Below, in pieces: positions 22,075 through 28,028 of a DNA stretch of 29,326 bases. How positions within the stretch are numbered: position 1 is the first letter of the stretch; each line of letters starts with the position of its first letter. Location: IMG/VR virus record IMGVR_UViG_3300009026_000047, positions 1 to 29,326 of that record; one strand, given 5' to 3'. The translations under genes were made by a program, and so were the position numbers. This stretch comes from a virus. The notes below the pieces were generated by a model that ran no database searches, was not told the DNA's origin, and saw only the letters and a program-made list of their open reading frames with translations.

Positions 22075-22469
22075 CAAGAGCAGTTCTAATAGGGCTGCTT
22101 TTTTGGTCTTGTGGTGCGAAGTATCACCTAAATCGTGCGATTGCAAAAGATCCTCAGATCCTAGATTCAGTTGCCCTGAAAGTGGACACTCTAATCATAA
22201 CTCAAAAAGAAGAGGTTAGAGACACTTTAATTCTTGAGAAAGTAGATACTATCACTTTAGAGAGAAACGGCATTAGAATTGATCTTAGGAGGGTATACGA
22301 CACTATAGAGGTAGATGTTCAATGTCCTAGTGATACTATCAGGATCCAGAAGGAGATTAAAGTACCTCAACTTGTCTATCAGGAAAAGAACTTTGATAGG
22401 AAGTATCTATATATGTTGATTATCTCAATAATCCTTTATACCTTCGGTCTTATTAAGTTACTTAAGTAA
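22062..22469 (+). CDS. Unimolecular spanin (u-spanin)-like lipoprotein
   Basis: 135 aa from the ATG at 22062 (an upstream TTG at 22053 is less likely). It begins with a lipoprotein signal: positive MWIVTR, hydrophobic AVLIGLLFW, then S16-C17 as lipobox-like cleavage site, followed by GAKYHLN. The middle is charged and strand/helix mixed (DTLILEKVDTITLERNG, RRVYDTIEV). The last 22 residues, YLYMLIISIILYTFGLIKLL, form a C-terminal transmembrane segment. A lipid anchor at one end and a membrane anchor at the other is the hallmark of one-protein spanins, which fuse inner and outer membrane at lysis. The lipobox is non-standard (LFWSC), a caution. Confidence 0.65.
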   Translation: MWIVTRAVLIGLLFWSCGAKYHLNRAIAKDPQILDSVALKVDTLIITQKEEVRDTLILEKVDTITLERNGIRIDLRRVYDTIEVDVQCPSDTIRIQKEIKVPQLVYQEKNFDRKYLYMLIISIILYTFGLIKLLK

Positions 22470-22471
22470 CT
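22456..22471. repeat. 16-bp perfect palindrome at a gene end
   Basis: AGTTACTTAAGTAACT reads the same on both strands and overlaps the spanin stop codon. Just before an AT-only repeat, between the lysis and replication modules. Candidate binding site for a dimeric protein; not a terminator because no T run follows. Confidence 0.6.
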
Positions 22472-22520
22472 ATTATATATACTATATATACTATATATAT
22501 ACTATATACAATATATATTT
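22471..22520. repeat. AT-only repeat with TATATACT units
   Basis: From 22471 to 22532 there is no G. TATATACT occurs at 22476-22483, 22485-22492 and 22496-22503 within alternating TA tracts. Such a stretch melts easily; it could be an unwinding element of a replication origin or a very AT-rich promoter region for the genes starting at 22543. No DnaA-box-like cluster was found nearby. Confidence 0.5.
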
Positions 22521-22542
22521 TACTCTCTTACAGAGAGATATT

Positions 22543-22695
22543 ATGACTAGAAGACAAAAGAGTATAGCTATAGAGATGGGTAAGTTAGAGGATGATTACA
22601 ATAATCACTTCTTATCGCATTTTGGATTTCATGATGAACAGAGATCTGATCATTATAGTTTCTGGAAGTATTATCAAACAGAACAGGTCGTATGA
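22543..22695 (+). CDS. 50-aa hypothetical protein, first gene of replication half
   Basis: ATG preceded by a CAGAGAGATATT leader like those of the P1-P3 promoters. Product MTRRQKSIAIEMGKLEDDYNNHF..., charged, with F/H/Y-rich middle (HFLSHFGFHDEQ) and a short tail. Its TGA overlaps the next ATG. No family recognised. Confidence 0.5.
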   Translation: MTRRQKSIAIEMGKLEDDYNNHFLSHFGFHDEQRSDHYSFWKYYQTEQVV

Positions 22696-22832
22696 CAATG
22701 AGAGAAGCACAGACTTTAGCAGTTAGCCTTAATGATAAGGGATATACTGCTTGGGCAGTTCAAGGGTTTAGCGTTAAGCTAACAATCAACGGAGTAGTAT
22801 ACGAAATTAAAGAAGCAGATGAGAGATCCTAA
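22692..22832 (+). CDS. 46-aa hypothetical protein
   Basis: ATG at 22692 in an ATGA overlap with the previous stop. Sequence MTMREAQTLAVSLNDKGYTAWAVQGFSVKLTING has an alpha-beta hairpin look, close to a small ferredoxin-like or RHH-like half, but is too short for a firm call. Overlaps the next start by 14 nt. Function unknown. Confidence 0.5.
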   Translation: MTMREAQTLAVSLNDKGYTAWAVQGFSVKLTINGVVYEIKEADERS

Positions 22833-22992
22833 CATTGATAAATATCTTCACAAGATGGCTATGTTATTCCAGAACTTAGGATCCGAATCAACTCCAGAGG
22901 AAAGGATCTATGCTAAAGAAGAAGAGAGAAGATACTTAGGTAGAATAGCAGAGATTGATTCAGAGTATGCTGAGAGATTAGGATATGACTGA
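22819..22992 (+). CDS. 57-aa helical hypothetical protein
   Basis: Product MRDPNIDKYLHKMAMLFQNLG... is strongly helical and rich in E, R and Y at the end (AKEEERRYLGRIAEIDSEYAERL), suited to a coiled coil or short helical pair. Overlaps the RusA-like start by 8 nt, so probably coupled. No function inferred. Confidence 0.5.
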   Translation: MRDPNIDKYLHKMAMLFQNLGSESTPEERIYAKEEERRYLGRIAEIDSEYAERLGYD

Positions 22993-23353
22993 TCATACTA
23001 AAATAGAGATAACATTAGGAAAGATACCTAGCCTTAATAAATTCTACTCCTCACCTCATTGGACATTCAGATCCAGAGAGAAGAATAAATGGAAGGAGAT
23101 CATTTCTGATCAATTAGATTACGACTTTCAATTTGAGTATTGCGTAATTACTGCAAAGGTCAATTACAGGTATGATCTGGACAATTGCATAATGGCTATC
23201 AAGTTCACTCAGGATGCATTAGTAGATGCAGGAATGATAGCAGATGATAATAAGAAGTTCATCAGGTCAGTCAGGATAGAACCTGCTACAGACATCCCTA
23301 AGGATACATCAGTGATCCAGATAGAGGGAAAAATAATTCACAAACTTTTTTAA
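22985..23353 (+). CDS. rusA: RusA-family Holliday junction resolvase
   Basis: 122 aa. The family pattern is complete: GKIPSLNKFY near the start (P-S-x-N-x-x-Y), the basic WTFRSREKNKWK, and the core YRYDLDNCIMAIKFTQDALVDAGMIADDNKKF. D64 and D66 match the D-x-D-N acids of RusA, and D77/D87/D88 are candidates for the third metal ligand. RusA cuts four-way DNA junctions and can resolve replication or recombination branches before packaging. Fits the surrounding SSB, helicase and exonuclease genes. It is followed by a promoter-like site 8 nt after its stop. Confidence 0.75.
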   Translation: MTDHTKIEITLGKIPSLNKFYSSPHWTFRSREKNKWKEIISDQLDYDFQFEYCVITAKVNYRYDLDNCIMAIKFTQDALVDAGMIADDNKKFIRSVRIEPATDIPKDTSVIQIEGKIIHKLF

Positions 23354-23360
23354 TAATTCT

Positions 23361-23390
23361 TTGTAGTCTCAGATTTTATTCTTTTCTTTG
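23361..23390 (+). promoter_or_regulatory. Bacteroidota-type promoter P2 with GA-rich leader
   Basis: TTG at 23361-23363, then 19 nt, then TTTCTTTG at 23383-23390 (one mismatch to TAnnTTTG). The leader AATATCAAAAGAGAGAGAGAT leads to the ATG at 23413 and shares its core with P1 and P3. It would drive the genes up to the terminator at 24341. Confidence 0.65.
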
Positions 23391-23412
23391 AAATATCAAA
23401 AGAGAGAGAGAT

Positions 23413-23616
23413 ATGAAAACTACTAAGATCAGAAAAGGAGAATACCAAATCACAATCGGAGGCAAAACTTTAGATTTAATCAATGACATATGTATTGATA
23501 CAGGCAAAAATCAAGGTTGGAATTTATACAACGATCAAGGCGAATGGATGGGGTCTTCTGATACTAAAAAGCAAATGGTGCAATCATTGAAACACGCTAC
23601 ACCAGACGAACTTTAA
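23413..23616 (+). CDS. 67-aa hypothetical protein (P2 first gene)
   Basis: Small, mostly beta: TKIRKGEYQITIGGKTLDL, then NQGWNLYNDQGEWMGSSDTKKQMVQSLKH. A strand-turn-strand with W residues followed by a short helix is like small phage proteins that sit behind early promoters. No family name. It has its own strong promoter, so expression early and at a high level is likely. Confidence 0.6.
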   Translation: MKTTKIRKGEYQITIGGKTLDLINDICIDTGKNQGWNLYNDQGEWMGSSDTKKQMVQSLKHATPDEL

Positions 23617-23617
23617 T

Positions 23618-23800
23618 ATGCAAGATTGGCAAGAACAGATCTTAGAAAGAGAAGGATTTAAAAAGAGAGATATGAATACAGAGAACATTTATCAGATCAT
23701 TGATGATCTAGAAGGATTCGCAGAGAGAGTAGGAAGCGAATGGATGAAAGAAAGACTAGCAATGCTAGAGGTGCACATTATTAATCAATCAAGTAAATAA
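23618..23800 (+). CDS. 60-aa helical acidic protein
   Basis: Product MQDWQEQILEREGFKKRDMNTENIYQIIDDLEGFAERVGSEW... Two helices with a central break and acidic bias. Starts 1 nt after the previous stop and is followed by the SSB-like gene after 2 nt, in one operon with it. An internal ATG at residue 19 gives a shorter alternative. Function unknown. Confidence 0.55.
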   Translation: MQDWQEQILEREGFKKRDMNTENIYQIIDDLEGFAERVGSEWMKERLAMLEVHIINQSSK

Positions 23801-23802
23801 TC

Positions 23803-24318
23803 ATGAAGAAAGCAAAAGTAGTTGCGGTTAATCCGCAGGGAGATTATCAGTTAAAGGATGGAAGAACTTTATACAAGTTCGCTCTAACATTTGACAATGG
23901 AGATTCAGGAGAATACTCTTCAGTTAAACCAGATCAGACTAAATTCGTAGTTGGTATGGAAGCAGAGTATGAATTGAATGCTACTCAATATGGAAACCGA
24001 ATCAAGCCTGTTTACAATCAGGGAGGTGGTTTCTCAGGTGGTGGATATTCTGGAGGTAGTTACTCTTCAGGAGGAGACACTAAGCAGAAGATGATTGTAA
24101 AGCAGTCCTGTTTAAAAGCAGCAGTTGATCTCTTAAAAGACAAAGGTGCTAAGAGCACAGATGTTCTAAAGGTAGCAGACTCATTTGTGAGTTGGGTTAT
24201 GGAAGATGATAAGAAGGAGACTACATATGATAATCACTTCTCTTCCAGAGAGGAAAAGATAGAGGTAGCAAATGCTATCGTAAACGGACAAGCAACAGAT
24301 GATAACTTACCATTCTAG
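23803..24318 (+). CDS. SSB-like single-stranded DNA-binding protein
   Basis: 171 aa. Residues 1-70 are strand-rich (KAKVVAVNPQGDYQLKDGRTLYKFALTFDNG, FVVGMEAEYELN) and suit an OB fold. A glycine/serine/tyrosine-rich linker runs about 73-92. A helical part (QSCLKAAVDLLKDKG, VLKVADSFVSWVMED) follows. The protein ends DDNLPF, close to the DDDIPF-type tip that bacterial SSBs use to recruit repair and replication proteins. The tip, linker and neighbourhood (RusA, helicase, exonuclease) support a DNA-binding role. The linker sits in the middle and a helical domain precedes the tip, which differs from a standard SSB; homology to the E. coli protein is not proven. Confidence 0.65.
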   Translation: MKKAKVVAVNPQGDYQLKDGRTLYKFALTFDNGDSGEYSSVKPDQTKFVVGMEAEYELNATQYGNRIKPVYNQGGGFSGGGYSGGSYSSGGDTKQKMIVKQSCLKAAVDLLKDKGAKSTDVLKVADSFVSWVMEDDKKETTYDNHFSSREEKIEVANAIVNGQATDDNLPF

Positions 24319-24340
24319 TTGATTGATTGTGTTAGGTAGA

Positions 24341-24369
24341 GAGGGGTAGAAATACTCCTCTTTTTTTTT
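24341..24369 (+). terminator. Terminator after SSB-like gene
   Basis: An 8-bp stem GAGGGGTA (24341-24348) / TACTCCTC (24353-24360), with one G-U pair, capped by a GAAA tetraloop and followed by nine T. Confidence 0.9.
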
Positions 24370-24382
24370 CTCAGGATCTGAG
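24370..24382. promoter_or_regulatory. Inverted repeat upstream of the helicase gene
   Basis: CTCAG GAT CTGAG directly after the terminator's T run: a 5-bp inverted repeat with a 3-nt centre, 30 nt before the helicase ATG. An AATGTTTG at 24391 resembles a -7 element. Could be an operator or promoter part; the evidence is slight. Confidence 0.3.
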
Positions 24383-24411
24383 ATATTAAAAATGTTTGTT
24401 AAATTAGAGGG

Positions 24412-25338
24412 ATGATACATAAGCACATAATACAATCAAATAAGACTCTTCGCTATCTAGAGAGAGCAAGAGAGGGGAAGATAGCAGAGGCATCAAGATT
24501 TGGAGTAGGAGAGATAGATGATCACTTAAGATTCAAGAAGGGCAACTTCGTAGTAGTAACAGGACACGCTAATGTAGGAAAGACTCATACGATGACATAC
24601 CTGCAATTACTACATACATTAGAGAATGGAACTAGATGGCTGATCTATTCCTCAGAGAATGAGGTTCAATCCCTCCAGAGAAAGATCATTGAATTCCTAG
24701 CAGGAAAGCCAATCAATCAGATTGATGAACAGACATTCTGGAGACATCACGCTTTTGTTGAAGGACATTGGGCATTCATAGATTCAGAGTTGATTGTTAA
24801 TGCTTTTGAGTTATTAGATATTGCTAGAGAGATCTATGATGCTTGGGAGTTTCAGGGAATGATGATAGATCCTTATAACTCGCTAACGATAAAGAAGGAA
24901 GATGTAGGTAAGGGAATCTCAACGCATGAATATCATTACGAGGTAACAAGCCATATTAGAAAGTTCTGTAAGGAATATGGTGTAACTACGATAGTGAATA
25001 CGCATCCTGCAACACAGGCACTAAGACAAGTTCATAGAGGATCTCATGAATATGTAAATCATACGATGCCTCCTATGGCTAGTGATGTTGAAGGCGGTGG
25101 TAAATTCGTGAACCGCTCTGATGAATTCTTTGTGATCCATAGATACACGCAGCATAGTCAGGATTGGATCTTCACAGATATTCATGTAAGGAAGGTGAAG
25201 GAGTTAGAATCTGGAGGTAGACCTACACCATTAGATTTACCGATCAGGATGGAATCTACAAATGGGAATTGTGGGTTTAGAATAAATGGAATAAATTTGG
25301 TAACTAAAGAAAGACAATTAGATGGATCTCCATTTTGA
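24412..25338 (+). CDS. DnaB/RecA-fold helicase ATPase domain
   Basis: 308 aa. A short N-terminal helix leads into GVGEIDDHLRFKKGNFVVVTGHANVGKTHTMTYLQLL: Walker A GHANVGKT at 51-58. Walker B is GMMIDPYNSL at 149-158. VTTIVNTHPATQALR at 191-205 resembles the motif 3 region of DnaB-type helicases, and SDVEGGGKFVNRSDEFFVIHR follows as in DnaB C-terminal domains. No N-terminal primase-binding domain is present; loading would need another protein. Possible replicative helicase of the phage or a RadA/RecA-like repair ATPase. I favour the helicase because of the SSB-like and DnaA-like neighbours. Confidence 0.75.
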   Translation: MIHKHIIQSNKTLRYLERAREGKIAEASRFGVGEIDDHLRFKKGNFVVVTGHANVGKTHTMTYLQLLHTLENGTRWLIYSSENEVQSLQRKIIEFLAGKPINQIDEQTFWRHHAFVEGHWAFIDSELIVNAFELLDIAREIYDAWEFQGMMIDPYNSLTIKKEDVGKGISTHEYHYEVTSHIRKFCKEYGVTTIVNTHPATQALRQVHRGSHEYVNHTMPPMASDVEGGGKFVNRSDEFFVIHRYTQHSQDWIFTDIHVRKVKELESGGRPTPLDLPIRMESTNGNCGFRINGINLVTKERQLDGSPF

Positions 25339-25636
25339 AGGTAATAGGCTATACTATATGGAAAAGGAGGCAGAGTTATATCAGGCTCTGGACTACCTAA
25401 GTAAAGAATTAAGTGATCAGGAATCAATGACTAAAGAGCAGATGTGGGAGGTGTTTCATATCTGTGCTGATACCGCAGCAGTCTATAGACATATAACAGA
25501 TTACTTTACGACTCTAGATAAACTGATCCTAGATGCTAGGATTAAGAATGGTAAGTTGAAGCAGGAGTTGTATGATCTGAAGAAAGAGAATCATAAATTA
25601 AATGAGATGCTAAATAGAGAGATGGATGGATTTTAA
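25322..25636 (+). CDS. 104-aa coiled-coil protein
   Basis: Overlaps the helicase end by 17 nt. Helical with clear heptads at the C-terminal half (LDKLILDARIKNGKLKQELYDLKKENHKLNEML), which should dimerise. The N-terminal half (YYMEKEAELYQALDYLSKELSDQE) is acidic. No domain is recognised. Position between helicase and DnaA-like gene suggests a replication accessory, perhaps a loader or partner; this is inference only. Confidence 0.6.
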   Translation: MDLHFEGNRLYYMEKEAELYQALDYLSKELSDQESMTKEQMWEVFHICADTAAVYRHITDYFTTLDKLILDARIKNGKLKQELYDLKKENHKLNEMLNREMDGF

Positions 25637-25856
25637 AAGGAAGATGCTCAACGGACAGAGGTTTGAGATCAATGGTATGGAGTTCGTATGTATGGAGACT
25701 CATGCATATCTGCAAACTAGAACCGATCAGGAAGAATCAGATATTGATGTAGGATCTAGTTATTACATAGTCAGGAACACATCAACAGGGAGGCTACACA
25801 GGATCCCATTTCAAAAGATAATAGATAAAGAAAAAGAGATAACATGGAAGATTTAA
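25626..25856 (+). CDS. 76-aa beta-rich hypothetical protein
   Basis: Strand-rich: KMLNGQRFEINGMEFVCMETHAYLQ, then SYYIVRNTSTGRLHRIPFQKI. The G-x-R-F-E-I-N-G-x-E-F-V start could be a small SH3 or SHOCT-like barrel. Overlaps both neighbours (11 and 13 nt), so co-translated. No function known to me. Confidence 0.55.
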   Translation: MDFKRKMLNGQRFEINGMEFVCMETHAYLQTRTDQEESDIDVGSSYYIVRNTSTGRLHRIPFQKIIDKEKEITWKI

Positions 25857-26293
25857 GTAAGATATTGAAGGAGTATTATGATGAGATCAATCTCATTCCT
25901 AACAACTCTAGAGAAACAGAACAGGTATATGCGAGATCAGCTATGATGGTCTCAATGAGAAAGTATATGACCTTGATGCAGATAGGCAGGATCTTTGATA
26001 AGAATCACGCTACAATACATCACGCAGTTAAGAATCACGAGATTAATCATGATTGGAGTGAGTTGTATAGATTTTACTTCTCAACTGCAACGCAGATGCT
26101 CTTGGATTGTCCTATTGAGAACATTCAAAGTGATAACAGATTACAGGCTCAGTTCACTAGACAGAAGATGAGAATTGTAGAACTAGAGTATGAAGTGCAG
26201 AAATTAACACTGAAGTGTCAAGAATTGAATGATAATTGCAGTATATTACGAAAACAAAATAAAAACTTTAAGGAGTTGATAAATGCAAATTGA
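25844..26293 (+). CDS. DnaA domain IV-like HTH protein
   Basis: 149 aa. Residues 30-70 resemble the DNA-binding domain IV of DnaA: RSAMMVSMRKYMTLMQIGRIFDKNHATIHHAVKNHE, where the signature helix D-H-x-T-V-x-H-A-x-x-K is mirrored by K-N-H-A-T-I-H-H-A-V-K. The remaining part is a helix with a coiled-coil tail (LEYEVQKLTLKCQELNDNC). There is no AAA+ domain, so it may bind DnaA-box-like sites at a phage origin without an ATPase of its own, or compete with host DnaA. Overlaps the previous gene by 13 nt. Confidence 0.6.
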   Translation: MEDLSKILKEYYDEINLIPNNSRETEQVYARSAMMVSMRKYMTLMQIGRIFDKNHATIHHAVKNHEINHDWSELYRFYFSTATQMLLDCPIENIQSDNRLQAQFTRQKMRIVELEYEVQKLTLKCQELNDNCSILRKQNKNFKELINAN

Positions 26294-26426
26294 ATTTAGC
26301 CCTTTATATGGATTGATGTTTGGACTTAATTATGCTTACTATCCTGAGGATATTGAGCGTAAACCAATGCACCTGATCCAGATGGGGCTAGGTTTAGTTA
26401 TGGTACAAATAACATGGGAAGAATAG
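26283..26426 (+). CDS. 47-aa small hydrophobic protein
   Basis: ATG inside the end of the DnaA-like gene; stop overlaps the next start by 13 nt. MQIEFSPLYGLMFGLNYAYYPEDIERKPMHLIQMGLGLVMVQITW has two short hydrophobic segments, borderline for membrane insertion. I associate similar short proteins with early genes of Bacteroidota phages. Function unknown. Fills a 120-base gap that would otherwise be empty. Confidence 0.55.
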   Translation: MQIEFSPLYGLMFGLNYAYYPEDIERKPMHLIQMGLGLVMVQITWEE

Positions 26427-26953
26427 AAACATTCTACAGGAAGAATTTCAAAAGACTCACAGGATTTATTAAGGAATATACTGATGGTTCTTATGAGATT
26501 GCATCTGATATAGTTCAGATGGTGTTTCTACGACTTTTAGAATTAGAGAGCGAAGGGAGAACCAACTTTTACGAGGAGGACTCCCTTAACTTTTTTTATG
26601 TCTATAGATCCTGTATCAATACGGCTCTTAAATACCAGAGAGCAAAGAAGAAGATCAATAAGGTATCTCTAGAGGATTTTGATATTGAAGATTACAAACC
26701 CTATCCAGAGGAGAAAGCAGCACTTGAGAAACTCATAACCTATATGGAGGATGAGATGAAGGAACTTCATTGGTATGATGAGAAGATGATCAGAATACAT
26801 ATGGAGGGAACGAGTATGAATCAGATCCATAGAGATACAGATATAGGTTTAACATCAATTAAGAATACGATCAAGAATGGCAAAGCAAGAATCCACGACA
26901 GACTCAGAGAAGATTGGGAAGATTTCGGAAACGGAGACTACGAAAAAATCTAA
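26414..26953 (+). CDS. Sigma-70-like (ECF-type) regulator
   Basis: 179 aa. Region-2-like N-terminal half: FIKEYTDGSYEIASDIVQMVFLRLLELE (21-45), where A-S-D-I-V-Q-x-V-F-L-R-L is the typical region 2.2 helix, and NFFYVYRSCINTALKYQRAKKK follows. Region-4-like HTH at 123-160: EKMIRIHMEGTSMNQIHRDTDIGLTSIKNTIKNGKARIHDRL, matching the ECF sigma helix pair. There are no other domains. It may act as a phage sigma factor for later genes, or as a regulator using the fold. Overlaps the next gene by 77 nt in a different frame. Confidence 0.65.
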   Translation: MGRIETFYRKNFKRLTGFIKEYTDGSYEIASDIVQMVFLRLLELESEGRTNFYEEDSLNFFYVYRSCINTALKYQRAKKKINKVSLEDFDIEDYKPYPEEKAALEKLITYMEDEMKELHWYDEKMIRIHMEGTSMNQIHRDTDIGLTSIKNTIKNGKARIHDRLREDWEDFGNGDYEKI

Positions 26954-27329
26954 GAAGAGAGGCAGACCAAAGAAGAATAAGCCTAAGGGATTAGGAGATA
27001 CTATTGAGCAGTTCACAGAGGCAACAGGAATCAAGAAGGTAGTTAAGGCTATTGCAGGAGATGATTGTGGCTGCAATCAGAGAAGGGACAGACTCAATAA
27101 GATATTCCCGTATTCTAGACAACCTGAATGTTTAGATCCTGAAGAGATTGAATATCTAGATTCTGGTATTCTCAGAAAGAAATCATTAAAGCATCAGGAT
27201 CGTGAGAGGATTGCTACGATTCACGCTAGAGTGTTTAACCATAAGTTTGATGTCCCCTGCACCTGCTCACCTAAGATCTGGATGCAATGGATGAGAGAAC
27301 TTCAGGAGTTACTAGATGTCTCTAAATAA
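26877..27329 (+). CDS. AT-hook and Cys-cluster protein
   Basis: 150 aa. The start is within the sigma-like gene (77-nt overlap); no later ATG precedes the conserved part. An AT-hook KKRGRPKKNKP at about 26-36 suits minor-groove binding. It continues with GLGDTIEQFTEATGIKKVVKAIAG, then DDCGCNQRRDRLNKIFPYSRQPECL and a C-terminal CTCSPK pattern. I recognise the GIKK...GDDCGCxxR block as a common Bacteroidota phage family of unknown role; cysteines C65, C67, C84 and the CTC pair may bind metal. Confidence 0.7.
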   Translation: MAKQESTTDSEKIGKISETETTKKSKKRGRPKKNKPKGLGDTIEQFTEATGIKKVVKAIAGDDCGCNQRRDRLNKIFPYSRQPECLDPEEIEYLDSGILRKKSLKHQDRERIATIHARVFNHKFDVPCTCSPKIWMQWMRELQELLDVSK

Positions 27330-27831
27330 TTATCTAAAGAAGGGATTGCAACAATCCGATGATAGAACCAATCATTGTATATCCATAGGTAAAGATGGTG
27401 AGGCTTTGTTTAAGGAATTAACAGGTGCTATCAAATCGGAACTAGAAGATGATAAGAAGCACATTGACTTCTATTGGGATGGTAAGTGTATTGATGTAAA
27501 AGGATTAAAGCCTATGCATAAGCACGGCTTCATTCTTCTGGAGTTTCTTAATGTATGGGGATATCACGGATGGTGTGCTAAAGATTCTAAAGCAGACTAC
27601 ATAGCTTTTCAATTTCCTGATAGGTTCTATGTGTTTAAGAAAGATGATCTCAGACAGAGGGTGATTGACAAGTGCGAAAAGTATAGCCCTGATGTTGTAT
27701 TAAGGAAGAACAGGGTTAAGCCTTCACAGGGACTTTATAAGTGGATAGGGAGATTCGGAAAGCAGGATGTGTTTACTTATCTAAGAATAGAAGATGTTGA
27801 AGACCTTCTAATACAAGAAATCAAATACTAG
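27316..27831 (+). CDS. PD-(D/E)XK-like nuclease
   Basis: 171 aa. GKDGEALFKELTG holds E29; HIDFYWDGKCIDVKGLK holds D51, D60 and K62. E-x21-D-x8-D-x-K is the layout of the PD-(D/E)XK superfamily catalytic core (helix acid, strand acid, then D-x-K), and a WGYHGWCAKDSKADYIAFQFPDRFYVF strand follows. The C-terminal ending is basic. Possible roles are restriction-type protection against other DNA, processing of recombination intermediates, or a homing-like activity. Overlaps the AT-hook gene by 14 nt. Confidence 0.6.
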   Translation: MSLNNYLKKGLQQSDDRTNHCISIGKDGEALFKELTGAIKSELEDDKKHIDFYWDGKCIDVKGLKPMHKHGFILLEFLNVWGYHGWCAKDSKADYIAFQFPDRFYVFKKDDLRQRVIDKCEKYSPDVVLRKNRVKPSQGLYKWIGRFGKQDVFTYLRIEDVEDLLIQEIKY

Positions 27832-27835
27832 AGAA

Positions 27836-27961
27836 ATGATATTAATATTATTTGGGATAGGATTAGGCATTGCTCTTAATCAAATCAGATCTCTTAACAG
27901 GAGAGTTAATGACTTGGAAACATTCATCGGAGAAACTTTTTTTGATGATGATGAAAAATAA
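27836..27961 (+). CDS. 41-aa single-pass membrane protein
   Basis: ATG 4 nt after the nuclease stop. MILILFGIGLGIALNQI is a short N-terminal hydrophobic segment, then a charged LNRRVNDLETFIGE helix and an acidic FFDDDEK end. Its stop precedes promoter P3. Small single-pass proteins of this kind are common in phages; function unknown. Confidence 0.5.
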   Translation: MILILFGIGLGIALNQIRSLNRRVNDLETFIGETFFDDDEK

Positions 27962-27974
27962 TTATTAAAATTCA

Positions 27975-28004
27975 TTGTCAATTCAAATATCTTTCTTAGA
28001 TTTG
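27975..28004 (+). promoter_or_regulatory. Bacteroidota-type promoter P3 with GA-rich leader
   Basis: TTG at 27975-27977, 19 nt, then TAGATTTG at 27997-28004, a full match to TAnnTTTG. The leader AATATCAAACAAAGAGAGAG leads to the ATG at 28029. Best of the three sites by consensus. Confidence 0.75.
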
Positions 28005-28028
28005 AATATCAAACAAAGAGAGAGAGAT

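Noticed and set aside
22037-22219. 60-aa + frame overlapping the spanin gene
   Set aside because: It is a shadow frame of the lipoprotein gene, basic and serine-rich with no recognisable feature.
22471-22520. CRISPR-like repeat array
   Set aside because: The units are 8 bp and AT-only with no spacers; a low-complexity tract, not an array.
27975-28028. TTG start extending the 148-aa gene upstream
   Set aside because: The extension falls inside promoter P3 and its GA leader; the ATG at 28029 matches the leader-to-start spacing of P1 and P2.
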